A DNA stretch of 64,000 nt from Paludibacter sp. 47-17 (GCA_001898935.1 MKVT01000020.1:248001-312000), one strand, 5' to 3'. Shown: positions 1 through 9,288, counted from the stretch's first letter. The notes: a model not told the origin generated them from the sequence alone. A program made the numbers and translations.

Positions 1-1
1 C

Positions 2-1750
2 GACAAATGGATCAATTACAGTGCGCAGCGTTTCCCCGATCTGAAGCCCTATCCGGCAGGTAAAACCGACGGGCTGGCTGCTACCTTGCAAACCAGTAAA
101 CAGCCTTACAATTGGGAGGTACCCGACTTCAAAATGCCCGATCGTGAAAATATGGTTATCTACGAAGTATTGCTGCGCGACTTCACGGTCGATAAATCGC
201 TCGAAGCGGCCATAACCAAACTCGATTACCTGAAAAAGCTCGGCATCACTGCCATAGAGCTGATGCCGGTTCACGAATTTGACGGGAATGAAAGCTGGGG
301 ATATAATCCCAATCACTTTTTTGCACCCGATAAGGCCTACGGTTCTCCCGAAATGTATAAACGTTTTATCGACGAATGCCATAAACGGGGTATTGCCGTG
401 ATTCTCGATGTGGTATTTAATCATGCTACCGGAATCCATCCGATGGCGGCTTTGTACTGGAATGCGGCTTCGAGTCAGACAGCTTCGTCCAATCCATGGT
501 TCAATGTAACAGCTCCTCATCCCTATAGCGTGTTTCACGATTTTAATCATTCGTATACCCCCACCCGCGAACATTTTAAAAGAGTGCTTCAATACTGGAT
601 CGAGGAATATAAGATCGACGGGTACCGTTTGGATCTGACCAAAGGCTTTACACAAAAAAGCAGCGACGAATCGACTGCTTCGCGCTACGATCAGACCCGG
701 GTCGATTATCTTTCCGAGTATTACGATGCTGCCAGGGCAGTGAAACCGGATGTGATGTTTATACTGGAGCATTTCTGCGATTACGACGAAGAACTGGCGC
801 TGGCCAACCGGGGCATGTATTTGTGGCGAAACGTTAATAATTCGTTTTCGCAGGCTGCAATGGGCTTTTCGTCGAATAGCGATTTCGGAGGACTCAACTC
901 ATTGCCCCGCCGTTGGGTGGGCTATTCGGAGAGTCACGACGAAGAGCGTAATTTTTACAAAGCAAAAGCCTTTGGCGCGGGCAATGTAAAAACCGATTCG
1001 GTGTATCGCGTGAGCCGTGTGCCTTTGAATATAGCCTTTACGGTGTTGGTGCCGGGTCCGAAAATGCTCTGGCAATTCCAGGAAATGGGTTACGATTATT
1101 CGATCGATGCGCTGGGAGGGCGTACCAGTAATAAACCTTCGGCCTGGGGATGGCTCGATCTGCCGCATCGTAAAGCGGCCATGGAAGCTTCGTCGAAGCT
1201 TATTTCGCTGCGGAAAATGTTCCCCGGAGCATTTTCGAACGGTACGTTCCAGTTCAACTACGGTACCTCCGACTGGGAAAACGGACGTCGGATCATGCTG
1301 AGCCACAACGACCTGAGTTTGCTGGTGTTGGGTAATTTCAAGGCCGACCAGACTGCGGTTGCCTTCCCCAACTTTCCGAAAGGAGGCTTGTGGTACAATG
1401 TGCTGACCGGTGAACAGAAATACATTGGTTATACCAACGAACCTATTACCCTGCAGCCGGGACAGGTGCTGGTATTTGCCGATCGTAAAATCGATTTTCC
1501 AAGCAGTGTGGAACAAGGACCGGAAGCCGGGCAAACGATAGTGTATCCGACTCAGACCCGCGACCGGATCCGGATTTCGGACGAGAGCTGGGCGGCTGAA
1601 GTGCGGCTGTATTCGTTGCACGGACAGTTGATGAACGCCTGGCATGGTACGCAGGAGATCGACCTGAGCGCATACCCCGAAGGCGTGTATCTGGTGCATA
1701 TGAAGGGGGAGGCCGGTGTGCGGACCCAGAAGATCATCCGGAAGAACTGA
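2..1750 (+). CDS. Secreted alpha-amylase family (GH13) enzyme with T9SS sorting tail, 5' end cut by window
   Basis: The reading frame is open from base 2, so the gene starts before the window; the TTG at 86 is internal. All GH13 signature regions are visible: DVVFNH (407-424), GYRLD with the nucleophile Asp at 632-634, the acid/base Glu at 767-769 (ILEHF), and the HD pair at 935-940 (SESHDEE). It should hydrolyse alpha-1,4 glucans. A beta-sandwich follows the barrel, and the last ~75 residues look like a type A T9SS C-terminal sorting domain (hydrophobic strands, AYPEGVYLV, final basic KIIRKN). The protein is therefore probably secreted through the outer membrane by the Por/Gld machinery encoded at 27.6-33.5 kb. 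An N-terminal E-set or CBM domain may lie outside the window. Family is confident; substrate is inferred. Confidence 0.93.
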   Translation, partial: DKWINYSAQRFPDLKPYPAGKTDGLAATLQTSKQPYNWEVPDFKMPDRENMVIYEVLLRDFTVDKSLEAAITKLDYLKKLGITAIELMPVHEFDGNESWGYNPNHFFAPDKAYGSPEMYKRFIDECHKRGIAVILDVVFNHATGIHPMAALYWNAASSQTASSNPWFNVTAPHPYSVFHDFNHSYTPTREHFKRVLQYWIEEYKIDGYRLDLTKGFTQKSSDESTASRYDQTRVDYLSEYYDAARAVKPDVMFILEHFCDYDEELALANRGMYLWRNVNNSFSQAAMGFSSNSDFGGLNSLPRRWVGYSESHDEERNFYKAKAFGAGNVKTDSVYRVSRVPLNIAFTVLVPGPKMLWQFQEMGYDYSIDALGGRTSNKPSAWGWLDLPHRKAAMEASSKLISLRKMFPGAFSNGTFQFNYGTSDWENGRRIMLSHNDLSLLVLGNFKADQTAVAFPNFPKGGLWYNVLTGEQKYIGYTNEPITLQPGQVLVFADRKIDFPSSVEQGPEAGQTIVYPTQTRDRIRISDESWAAEVRLYSLHGQLMNAWHGTQEIDLSAYPEGVYLVHMKGEAGVRTQKIIRKN

Positions 1751-1761
1751 CGAAGAAAACA

Positions 1762-1803
1762 GAAGAGCCCCCTTTGGCAATTGCCGGAGGGGGCTCTTCC
1801 GTT
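1762..1803. terminator. Bidirectional intrinsic terminator between amylase and S41 protease genes
   Basis: An 11-bp perfect GC-rich stem (1762-1772 with 1789-1799) lies between two convergent genes. T-rich sequence follows on the plus side; on the minus side only a short mixed T/C tract is present. Confidence 0.8.
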
Positions 1804-1806
1804 TTC

Positions 1807-3429
1807 TTATTTCTTCTTGTTTAATTCCCGGATGGCTGCCGATACCGACGGATCGTCCTTGAAGAGGATGGGGTAGAACCCTTCGTCGCCAATGACATTG
1901 CGGCTGATGTAGGCTTTCAGGCGGGTAAGAATGATGGTGCGCGAAAGCTGGATTTGTTTTGCATTGGGTTTCACTCCTCTTTTTTCGGCATAAGCTACGA
2001 ATTCGTTCAGCAGATCCTGCTGGTCCAGATGTCGTTCCATTGCTTTCCAATCCTTCAGCGTGGCCAGTTGAGCCCGGTGCCGGTCGGTATAAGCAAATGC
2101 AAACTGATAAATATGAGCATAATTCACTACCTGGGCAAAGTAATCGGTAAACTCGGTAGTGTCGCGGGGAATGAAAATATCGGGCATAATGCCTCCGCCT
2201 CCATACACAGTGCGGCCGGCAAGCGTTTTGTATACCAGCGAGTCGTTGTTGTGAATGCTGTCGGCCGATGCAAATTCACCATGCAGGTAACGGTTCATGA
2301 TGTCCATGTTGTATTCGTCGCTTTTCCCTTTTTCATAGGGTTTCTGAATACTCCGTCCCGATGGGGTGTAATACCTGGCTACCGTAAGCCGCACCGCCGA
2401 TCCGTCGGATAAATCGAACTGCTGCTGCACCAGCCCTTTCCCGAACGAACGGCGGCCAATCACCACTCCGCGGTCGTTGTCCTGGATAGCGCCGGCGAAA
2501 ATCTCGGAAGCCGAGGCCGAAAATTCATCAATCAGAATCGCTACCGGATTGTTGATGCAGCTTCCGGTGCCGTCGGACAGCGCATCAAAGCGCGGATACG
2601 ATTTTCCTTCGGTATATACGATCAGCTGTTTGGCCGGCAAGAATTCGTTGATCATCGAAATGGCCCTTTCCAGGTAGCCGCCACTATTCTCGCGAAGGTC
2701 GATAATAAACCGGGTAGCACCCTGCGACTTGAGGTTGGCAATAGCAGTTAAAAACTCCTTGTACGTAGTGTCGCCGAACTTGTTCACCTTAATGAGTCCG
2801 GTAGCGGGAGCCACCATGTAGCTGATGTCGATCGAAGTCACCGGTATTTCGTCGCGCGTAATGGTGTAGCTCAGCATCTCTTTGGTACCCGGACGGCGGA
2901 TGCCCAGCTTTACCTTCGTTTTGTCTTTCCCTCTCAGCGTACGTAATACCTTTTCGGAGGTAATGGTTTTACCCGTGAATACCGAATCGTCGACCTGCAC
3001 GATACGATCGCCGGCCAGCAGACCCGCCTTCTCCGACGGCCCGCCGCTAATCACCGAAATCACCATGATCGTGTCGTTCTGGATGTTAAACTGAACTCCG
3101 ATGCCCGAGAAACTTCCTTCCAGCTCGGTATTCACAATCTCCAGGTCCTTTGCAGGAATATACACCGAGTGAGGGTCGAGCTTGGCGATGAGCTGTAAAG
3201 CCATCTCTTCGGTGAGTTCTTTTGTATCGGTAGAGTCCACATAATTACTGTCGATGAGTTTTAAAATCTCATCCACCTTATTCGACGATTTCAGGAGTGA
3301 GTTGAATAAACCGCCCAGTGCGTTTTGTTCCCTGTTCAGTTGCCGGCCGGCAATCATATTACCCAGCAATAATCCGGCAATAAGTGCGGCAAGTACGATA
3401 GTTACCAGTTGAAGGTTTTTTCTGTTCAT
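1807..3429 (-). CDS. S41 family C-terminal processing peptidase (CtpA-like)
   Basis: Periplasmic serine protease of the tail-specific protease family. An N-terminal membrane anchor (about residues 5-27) is followed by a PDZ domain (SGIGVQFN ... GLLAGDRIVQVDD) and the S41 catalytic domain. The Ser/Lys dyad is visible as SASASE (middle Ser about 306) and RSFGKG (Lys about 331). I chose ATG 3429, which places the anchor at the very N terminus; an in-frame ATG at 3489, immediately after the dCMP deaminase stop, would add 20 basic residues. It is the last gene of a minus-strand run with the deaminase and the Mur ligase-like gene. A second paralogue lies at 35229-36890. Substrate unknown. Confidence 0.92.
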   Translation of the reverse strand: MNRKNLQLVTIVLAALIAGLLLGNMIAGRQLNREQNALGGLFNSLLKSSNKVDEILKLIDSNYVDSTDTKELTEEMALQLIAKLDPHSVYIPAKDLEIVNTELEGSFSGIGVQFNIQNDTIMVISVISGGPSEKAGLLAGDRIVQVDDSVFTGKTITSEKVLRTLRGKDKTKVKLGIRRPGTKEMLSYTITRDEIPVTSIDISYMVAPATGLIKVNKFGDTTYKEFLTAIANLKSQGATRFIIDLRENSGGYLERAISMINEFLPAKQLIVYTEGKSYPRFDALSDGTGSCINNPVAILIDEFSASASEIFAGAIQDNDRGVVIGRRSFGKGLVQQQFDLSDGSAVRLTVARYYTPSGRSIQKPYEKGKSDEYNMDIMNRYLHGEFASADSIHNNDSLVYKTLAGRTVYGGGGIMPDIFIPRDTTEFTDYFAQVVNYAHIYQFAFAYTDRHRAQLATLKDWKAMERHLDQQDLLNEFVAYAEKRGVKPNAKQIQLSRTIILTRLKAYISRNVIGDEGFYPILFKDDPSVSAAIRELNKKK

Positions 3430-3489
3430 ATTCTGATCTTGATATTTCGGCTTTTGTCGTCGCTTACTGCAGCACGACCGGTTATACAT

Positions 3490-3915
3490 TTATAATTCTT
3501 CGTTCAGAAGCAATACCTCGATACCTGCCTCCCGCAGCAATTCGACCCCATCCATGATCCGGTATTCTTCGCCGTAAATAACGCGTTTGATCCCCGACTG
3601 GATAATCAGTTTTGCACATTCGATGCAGGGCGAAGCGGTTACATAAAGTGTGGCTCCGTCGCTGCTGTTGTGCGAGCGGGCTACTTTGGTGATTGCGTTG
3701 GCTTCGGCATGTAAAACATAAGGTTTCGACTGAAAGTTCTCATCTTCACATTTATTCTCAAATCCCGACGGGGTGCCATTGTAACCATCGGAAATAATCA
3801 TTTTGTTTTTAACGATCAAAGCTCCTACTTTCCGGCGCTCGCAATACGAGTTTTCGGCCCAGATACGAGCCATTCGCATGTATCGCTGATCGAGTTTCGT
3901 TTGTTTTTCGTCCAT
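3490..3915 (-). CDS. dCMP / cytidine deaminase family zinc enzyme
   Basis: A 141-residue zinc deaminase of the dCMP deaminase/ComEB type. The zinc site is clear: HAE (His69, catalytic Glu71) and PCIEC (Cys97, Cys100). It would convert dCMP to dUMP for thymidylate synthesis. The ATG at 3915 lies 10 nt after the Mur ligase-like gene and the stop abuts the region of the S41 protease start, so the three are probably cotranscribed although functionally unrelated. Length and motifs match the family; exact substrate (dCMP against other deoxycytidylates) is inferred. Confidence 0.9.
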   Translation of the reverse strand: MDEKQTKLDQRYMRMARIWAENSYCERRKVGALIVKNKMIISDGYNGTPSGFENKCEDENFQSKPYVLHAEANAITKVARSHNSSDGATLYVTASPCIECAKLIIQSGIKRVIYGEEYRIMDGVELLREAGIEVLLLNEEL

Positions 3916-3925
3916 ATGTGTTTTT

Positions 3926-4864
3926 TTATTGCTGCTTTTTGAGGAGTTCGGGAGTAAAGCCGCCGATCACCGAGAAAAACTGATCTTCGTTGATGCCCAC
4001 CTGCTTGCAGGCCAGCAGCGCCGCCTGGATGCAGCGTAGCTGGTGTTCGCTTTCGAGGTGTACGGCTGTGGTGCCCTTACGCGTTCGGACGAGGTAACGG
4101 CCGTTTTCGTACAGGTAGGCGGGAGTGTCGTAAGGAAATGCCACCAAATCGCGGCGAAGGCGTTCGGTCAAATGCACCAAAGCCTGATCGCCTTCGTAAT
4201 AAATCAGCCTTCCCTGGGTTTCCATCAGGTTAATAAACTGATCGAATTGGTGCACATAATCGTCGAAATCGGGGTAGATTTCGCTGTGATCGCGGGCAAT
4301 GCCCGTGAGAATGGCAATGTGCGGCTTGTAGAGATGAAACCGGGGGCGCCGGTCGATGGTGGAGCTCAGACCTTCGTCGCCGTCGAAGACCGCGATGCGC
4401 GATTCGTACGAAAGCCGCACCGTGGAGTTGTAGCCGGCGAGCCGTTCGCCAATCAGGTAATCGGCATCCACCTTCAATTGTTTCATCACGTACAGCATGA
4501 TGGCGGTGATGGTCGTTTTTCCATGGCTGCCGCCTACCACTATGCGGGTCTTGTTGCGGGTTTGAATGTAAAGATATTCGGGCGAAGTGTAAATCTTTAA
4601 CCGCAATTCGCGCGCCCTGATCAGCTCGGGATTGTCGTTGCGTATGTCCGAGCCGTATACTATTGCCGAAACATTCCGGTTGATAAGCTCGGGAAACCAG
4701 CCTTGACGATCGGGTGCCAGGCCGTGATTTTTGAGCCGTTGGAGTGTTTCCTCCGAAAGATGCTCTCCCGAAACCGTTACCTTGTAATCATTTTTCCTGC
4801 TCACCGCTATGGCCAGATCGAGCAGGGTTGTCCCCCCGGTTGCTATAAAATGTACATGTTGCAT
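3926..4864 (-). CDS. Mpl/MurC-like Mur ligase lacking the C-terminal domain
   Basis: A 312-residue protein related to UDP-N-acetylmuramate:peptide ligases (Mpl) and MurC. The N-terminal Rossmann-like domain (HFIATGGTTLLDLA) and the central ATPase domain are present, with P-loop GGSHGKTT at about 112-119, an Mpl-type DGDEG...DRRPRF segment and the ARDHSEIYPDF segment. The frame stops right where the FxGVxRR start of the C-terminal ligase domain would be (GGFTPELLKKQQ). Mpl and MurC are normally about 450-490 residues. Only 10 nt separate it from the deaminase, so a downstream frameshifted C-domain is not hiding there. Whether it still ligates anything is unknown. Confidence 0.82.
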   Translation of the reverse strand: MQHVHFIATGGTTLLDLAIAVSRKNDYKVTVSGEHLSEETLQRLKNHGLAPDRQGWFPELINRNVSAIVYGSDIRNDNPELIRARELRLKIYTSPEYLYIQTRNKTRIVVGGSHGKTTITAIMLYVMKQLKVDADYLIGERLAGYNSTVRLSYESRIAVFDGDEGLSSTIDRRPRFHLYKPHIAILTGIARDHSEIYPDFDDYVHQFDQFINLMETQGRLIYYEGDQALVHLTERLRRDLVAFPYDTPAYLYENGRYLVRTRKGTTAVHLESEHQLRCIQAALLACKQVGINEDQFFSVIGGFTPELLKKQQ

Positions 4865-4890
4865 TGGGTTGTCAGGGATTTTATTTTGAT

Positions 4891-4898
4891 TAATTTTG
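4891..4898 (+). promoter_or_regulatory. Putative -7 element for the MBL hydrolase gene
   Basis: TAATTTTG fits TAnnTTTG, 46 nt before the ATG at 4945, in the divergent intergenic region; the -33 part is not convincing. Confidence 0.4.
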
Positions 4899-4919
4899 TC
4901 CTTGAATTTTTATAACTCG

Positions 4920-4927
4920 CAAAATTA
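4920..4927 (-). promoter_or_regulatory. Putative -7 element for the Mur ligase-like operon
   Basis: Minus-strand TAATTTTG fits the Bacteroidota -7 consensus TAnnTTTG, about 55 nt before the ATG at 4864. No clear -33 TTTG at the right spacing. Confidence 0.4.
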
Positions 4928-4944
4928 GTAAAAAAAATACGATA

Positions 4945-5787
4945 ATGAAGCTATTCAAGATAGAAGCAGGATATTTTAACGCCGACGGAGGTGCTTGTTT
5001 TGGGGTGATCCCGAAGCGGGTGTGGAAAAAGCGTTATCCCTGCGACGAACATAATTTTTGCCGTCTGCATATGCGCTGTCTGCTGGTCGATACCGGCAAT
5101 CGGCTGATGCTTATCGATACGGGAGCCGGCACGAAACAAACCGACTATTTCAAACTCTACGGGATGAAGGACCTGATCGATTTCGGGGAGGTGTTGCCGG
5201 CCATGGGCTATTCGTGCGATGCGGTCACGGATGTGATCCTCACTCACCTTCATTTCGATCACTGTGGAGGATGCACGCGTTACGGGGCCGGCAAACAACT
5301 GGAGCTGACGTTTAAAAATGCCTACTACTGGGTGTCGGAAACGCAGTGGCGCAATTCGCTGGAACCCACGTTGCGGGAAGCCGATTCGTATTTTGCCGAG
5401 AATATGGAACCGGTACGGCAGGCCGGCCGGCTGAAACTGGTGACGGAGCCTATTTCGCTTACGCCCGATATCCGGTTGAAGATTTTTGATGGCCATACGG
5501 TAGGGCAGCTGGTTACTTATCTTGAAACCGGCAACCGTTGCTTCGTGTATTCGGGCGATGTGATTCCCATCGCAGCCAATGTTCCGCTGGCCTGGGTTTC
5601 GGCCTACGATACCTTTCCGCTTACTTCGATGAATGAAAAAAAAATATTACTCGATGAGGCGGCCGAACAGGGCCAGGTGTTGATTTTCGAACACGATGCC
5701 TATACCGAATGTTGCACGGTGACCCGTACGGGAGGGCGTTACAAAGTGGCGCAGACCGGCACCCTGGAGTCGTTTATGCAAGCCTGA
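4945..5787 (+). CDS. MBL-fold metallo-hydrolase
   Basis: A 280-residue metallo-beta-lactamase-fold hydrolase. The metal-binding HLHFDH motif is at 101-106, with further expected ligands in DGHTVGQL (about 178) and FEHDAY (about 250). There is no signal peptide, so it acts in the cytoplasm. It resembles the lactonase/glyoxalase II-like group with an N-terminal FKIEAGYFNADGGACFGVIPK segment. It stands alone between two divergent or unrelated genes, so context gives no substrate. Fold confident, reaction unassigned. Confidence 0.88.
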   Translation: MKLFKIEAGYFNADGGACFGVIPKRVWKKRYPCDEHNFCRLHMRCLLVDTGNRLMLIDTGAGTKQTDYFKLYGMKDLIDFGEVLPAMGYSCDAVTDVILTHLHFDHCGGCTRYGAGKQLELTFKNAYYWVSETQWRNSLEPTLREADSYFAENMEPVRQAGRLKLVTEPISLTPDIRLKIFDGHTVGQLVTYLETGNRCFVYSGDVIPIAANVPLAWVSAYDTFPLTSMNEKKILLDEAAEQGQVLIFEHDAYTECCTVTRTGGRYKVAQTGTLESFMQA

Positions 5788-5857
5788 CCGTTTCTTTGTT
5801 GATGTGTTTGTCCACTTAAAAGCACTTATTATCCACCGGATGTTGGGGCGATTGTTT

Positions 5858-5865
5858 TAATTTTG
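5858..5865 (+). promoter_or_regulatory. Putative -7 element for the multi-domain glycosidase gene
   Basis: TAATTTTG matches TAnnTTTG, 24 nt before the ATG at 5889. No clear -33 TTTG. Confidence 0.4.
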
Positions 5866-5888
5866 CCGCAATCTGAAATATTATCTCC

Positions 5889-8639
5889 ATGAATAAGTTC
5901 GTAAAATACTTCGTGCTGCTCGTTGTGGCTTCGTCGGCCGGAAAAGGTTTAGCCCAGCAAAGCGTAAGTTCCACCCTGGTAGCACAGCCTGTTGCCGATC
6001 GTACCGTTCGGTTCGACCTGAACGATGAAGGAAAGCATTTGCCCATTTTATGGGGACTCGATACGGCCTGGCCCAGTGAAGATAATATCCGTCGCGGGGT
6101 TGCTTTTATGGGGTCGTCGAATGTCGATGTGGTGCGCGTATCGTTTCAGCCTACTCATGAGTTGGTGAATAATGAGCTGCATTCCGAACAGATTAAATGG
6201 ATTAATACCCGTATCGGTCTGGCCAATCTGGCCAATCCGAAAGCGCAGCTGGTGATCAACAGCGATCATCCTTCGGTGCATGCCTGGTATTCGGGCAATG
6301 CAGCTCGCTGGGCTCTGCTGATGGATCTTACGACGCGCAGGTACCAGCAGGCGGGGCGTAATGTAGTCACTATTTCTCCGTTCAACGAGCCCGATTACGG
6401 ATGGGGGCAGGGTACCATTACCGATTTTTACAATATAGCCGGAGAGTTGCGCAACAATCCCCTGTTCGATACGATCCGTATTTCGGGGGGGAATACCCTG
6501 AATACCGACCAGGCTTTGAACTGGTACAATCAGCTGAAGCCGCGTTTGAATGAAGGAAATACGCATCAGCTGGCCGGTAGTTTCGATAATTATGCTGCTT
6601 TTTTTACAGCCGTACGTGCCAATGGCCATCATGCTACCAACGATGAACTGCATAATGTGATGGAGGCGATGGTAGGAGTGGAATATGGCATGCAGACCGG
6701 TATCTGGTGGGGTACGGCCGAATATGCCCGGTCGGAGTTTGTGAAGGCGAGCGATGGAGTCAGGCTGGGTTATGCCGAGCACCGGCCCAATTGGACTGCG
6801 GCGTCGGTTTACCGGCATCCGGAGGGTAAGGTGCAGGCCTTTGTAGGTTCGTCGGAGCGTCAGGCGGTGACCACTACCTACCGCTTTGTGTCGGCCAACC
6901 GGAATGTGTTCTACGACGGGCATGGTCCGCAGCGCGACTATACGGTGGTGGTGCCCGGCGGTACGGGATATCAGCAAGGGCAGACGAATGCCGAGAAAGT
7001 GGTGAATATCTCCTGGGGCGAGGACGTACAGCCGGTTATCGACGGTACTTATGTAGTGGTGAACCGGCAAAGTAAGAAAGTGATGGAAGTGGCGTCGGGG
7101 TCGTCGCAGAACGGCGCTAATATCCGCCAGGGTACCTATAGTAATGCTGCTTACCAGCAATGGAATGTGACTCCGGTGGATGCGCGGATAGGGGGCGATT
7201 TCAGTTATTTCACCATTACGGCCCGGAATAGCGGTAAGTCGCTGGATATCTACAACTGGTCGTTGCAGAACGGGGGTAATATTGCCTTATGGGACGATAC
7301 CAAAGGGGGTAATCAGCAGTGGTACCTGGAGTATGCCGGCGATGGCTGGTTTTATATCCGGAGCCGTCACAGTGCGAAATGCATCGAAGTCGCTAATGGC
7401 AGTTTGCTGAATAATGCCAATATCCAGCAATGGGATGTGGACGGCGATTTTAATCAGCAATGGCGGTTCGTGCCGGTGGCGGCCATGCCCGAATTCGATC
7501 CGCCGGCGGCGCCCGCAGGTTTAACTGCCCAGGCTGGTTCGCACTCCATCCTCCTTGGCTGGACACCGGCGGAAGCGCCCGATCTGGCAGGGTATAATGT
7601 TTACAGGGCCTTGGCGGGAGGTGGCGACTATGAAACCCTTGCCCGCAACGTGACTTCGACATCGTTTGTCGATAATAGCGTTGAGCCGGGAGTGCCCTAT
7701 TCGTACAAAATAAGAGCCGTCGATATGGCGTTGAACCGGTCGGAATATTCGGCAGAGGTAACCGCAACTGCGACGGGAGGAAATGCATTGATAGCGCATT
7801 ATCGTTTCGAAACATCGGCCCGCGATACATCCGATCATCGCAATCATGGAGCGGTTTTCGGGAATGTGAGCTATACCGATGGCGCCGACGGAGGTAAGGC
7901 CATTGTGCTGGGTTCGTCCAATTTTATTCAATTGCCACCTACTATTGCCAACCATCGGTCGATAACGATTTCGGCCCGTGTCAATTTCAGGGGCCTAAAC
8001 TCGACCTGGCAACGTATTTTTGATTTCGGTAACGATCAACAACAGTATATGTTCCTTACCCCCAGGACCAATTCGGGCCGGTTGCGTTTTGCAATCCGGA
8101 ACGGGGGAGCGGAACAAACGCTGGATGCACCGGCGGCATTGCCTTATTTCCAGTGGGCGCATGTGGTGGTGACCATGGATGATGCCGGAGTGGTGATGTA
8201 TGTGAACGGCTCGAAAGTTGCCGAATCGACAACCATTACCGTTCGTCCGGCCGATTTCCGGCCGGTGTTTAATTATATCGGAAGAAGCCAGTTCTCCACC
8301 GATCCTATGTTTACCGGGTATGTCGATGATGTAAGGGTGTACAGTTATGCGCTGACGGCCGAAGAAGCAGCCGGCTTATACAGTGTTGTGTCGTCGGTTG
8401 ATGAGCTGAAGGCAACAAGGGCGGAGGTATTTCCCAATCCGGCCGCCGACAGGATTACCGTCGATTTGCAGGGCCGCAGGGCCGGTACGGTGCAGGTGTT
8501 CGATTTGAACGGCCGTTTGCTCGAAACGGTCGACGCCGGTAACGAAACACGAGTGGTGATGGACGTTTCGCATCTGAAAGCCGGGGTGTATGTCGTCAAA
8601 GTGGATACGAGTCATACCAAGCTCATTATTAGCCGGTAG
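5889..8639 (+). CDS. Secreted multi-domain glycoside hydrolase (clan A-like barrel, ricin-type, FN3, LamG, T9SS tail)
   Basis: A 916-residue exported protein. In order: signal peptide (1-22); a clan GH-A-like TIM barrel (about 35-300) with PFNEPDYGWGQG, putative acid/base Glu167, and a later GVEYGMQTGIWWG strand that may hold the nucleophile; a GH30-like beta-sandwich (to about 375); a ricin-type beta-trefoil with repeated QQW motifs (about 380-530); an FN3 domain (about 540-630); a LamG/concanavalin-like jelly roll (about 635-830); and a type A T9SS sorting domain (FPNPAADRITVDL to the C terminus). It should act on an extracellular polysaccharide; a GH30-like activity is possible but I cannot assign a family. 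It is monocistronic, with no SusC/SusD nearby. An arabinan, galactan or glucan substrate is equally open. Confidence 0.85.
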   Translation: MNKFVKYFVLLVVASSAGKGLAQQSVSSTLVAQPVADRTVRFDLNDEGKHLPILWGLDTAWPSEDNIRRGVAFMGSSNVDVVRVSFQPTHELVNNELHSEQIKWINTRIGLANLANPKAQLVINSDHPSVHAWYSGNAARWALLMDLTTRRYQQAGRNVVTISPFNEPDYGWGQGTITDFYNIAGELRNNPLFDTIRISGGNTLNTDQALNWYNQLKPRLNEGNTHQLAGSFDNYAAFFTAVRANGHHATNDELHNVMEAMVGVEYGMQTGIWWGTAEYARSEFVKASDGVRLGYAEHRPNWTAASVYRHPEGKVQAFVGSSERQAVTTTYRFVSANRNVFYDGHGPQRDYTVVVPGGTGYQQGQTNAEKVVNISWGEDVQPVIDGTYVVVNRQSKKVMEVASGSSQNGANIRQGTYSNAAYQQWNVTPVDARIGGDFSYFTITARNSGKSLDIYNWSLQNGGNIALWDDTKGGNQQWYLEYAGDGWFYIRSRHSAKCIEVANGSLLNNANIQQWDVDGDFNQQWRFVPVAAMPEFDPPAAPAGLTAQAGSHSILLGWTPAEAPDLAGYNVYRALAGGGDYETLARNVTSTSFVDNSVEPGVPYSYKIRAVDMALNRSEYSAEVTATATGGNALIAHYRFETSARDTSDHRNHGAVFGNVSYTDGADGGKAIVLGSSNFIQLPPTIANHRSITISARVNFRGLNSTWQRIFDFGNDQQQYMFLTPRTNSGRLRFAIRNGGAEQTLDAPAALPYFQWAHVVVTMDDAGVVMYVNGSKVAESTTITVRPADFRPVFNYIGRSQFSTDPMFTGYVDDVRVYSYALTAEEAAGLYSVVSSVDELKATRAEVFPNPAADRITVDLQGRRAGTVQVFDLNGRLLETVDAGNETRVVMDVSHLKAGVYVVKVDTSHTKLIISR

Positions 8640-8690
8640 CAACGATTCCCCGTACCTTGTTTATGGTATGAAATTACTGTAAGAAGGGGA

Positions 8691-8721
8691 TTGCCGGAGG
8701 GAATTTGATGGAGTACTTTTG
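8691..8721 (+). promoter_or_regulatory. Bacteroidota-type promoter for the DUF4395 gene
   Basis: TTG at 8691-8693 and TACTTTTG at 8714-8721 are separated by 20 nt; predicted start about 8728, 26 nt before ATG 8754. Confidence 0.55.
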
Positions 8722-8753
8722 TAGTGTTATTAACAACATCAAATTTTTGCCTT

Positions 8754-9236
8754 ATGAATAACAATGCATTTTGCCCCATATCGTTTAATAAGATAGATGA
8801 GCATGTTGCCCGGCTCAATGGATTTTTTACCGTTGCTCTGCTGGTCGTGTTTTTGCTGACCGGGTCGGTACTTCCGGTGGTGTTTCTGGTCCTCGATTTC
8901 CTGGCTCGCGGGCTCGGACAGCCTCAGTGGAGTTTGCTGGCACGCAGTTCTACATGGATATTGAAAAGTGCAGGAGTGAAGCCCAAGTTGTTGAATGCCG
9001 GACCCAAGCTTTTTGCGGCACGGGTAGGACTGTTGTTCTCGGTGCTGGTGCTGCTTTCGGCGGTTGTCGGTTGGGATATTGCTGCTGTAGTAATAACGCT
9101 GATCTTCGGAGTGTGTGCTTTTCTGGAAGCGGCGGTAGGGTTTTGTGTGGCTTGTAAATTGTATCCGTTTTTATATAAATTTATTTATCAGAGATCGGTT
9201 GATAAAATAGATTATAAAACCGACTATCAAATTTGA
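8754..9236 (+). CDS. DUF4395 family membrane protein
   Basis: A 160-residue integral membrane protein of the DUF4395 family, recognised by the N-terminal CPISFNKIDEHVARLNGF segment and about four hydrophobic helices (positions about 22-50 and 82-140). The function of the family is not known; an N-terminal Cys-Pro is typical. ATG 8754 is used rather than an upstream in-frame TTG at 8724, because the promoter -7 element at 8714-8721 would place the transcript start inside the longer version. It stands alone between the glycosidase and kbl. Confidence 0.8.
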   Translation: MNNNAFCPISFNKIDEHVARLNGFFTVALLVVFLLTGSVLPVVFLVLDFLARGLGQPQWSLLARSSTWILKSAGVKPKLLNAGPKLFAARVGLLFSVLVLLSAVVGWDIAAVVITLIFGVCAFLEAAVGFCVACKLYPFLYKFIYQRSVDKIDYKTDYQI

Positions 9237-9288
9237 TATTTATCAAAAAATAAATCATCGCACCATAGTGTATTTCATGGATTAAATG

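Noticed and set aside
899-2050. 383-residue minus-strand frame
   Set aside because: It overlaps the amylase and S41 protease genes, both with full family motifs; composition is shadow-like.
3916-3925. Frameshifted C-domain of the Mur ligase-like gene
   Set aside because: Only 10 nt lie between it and the intact dCMP deaminase gene.
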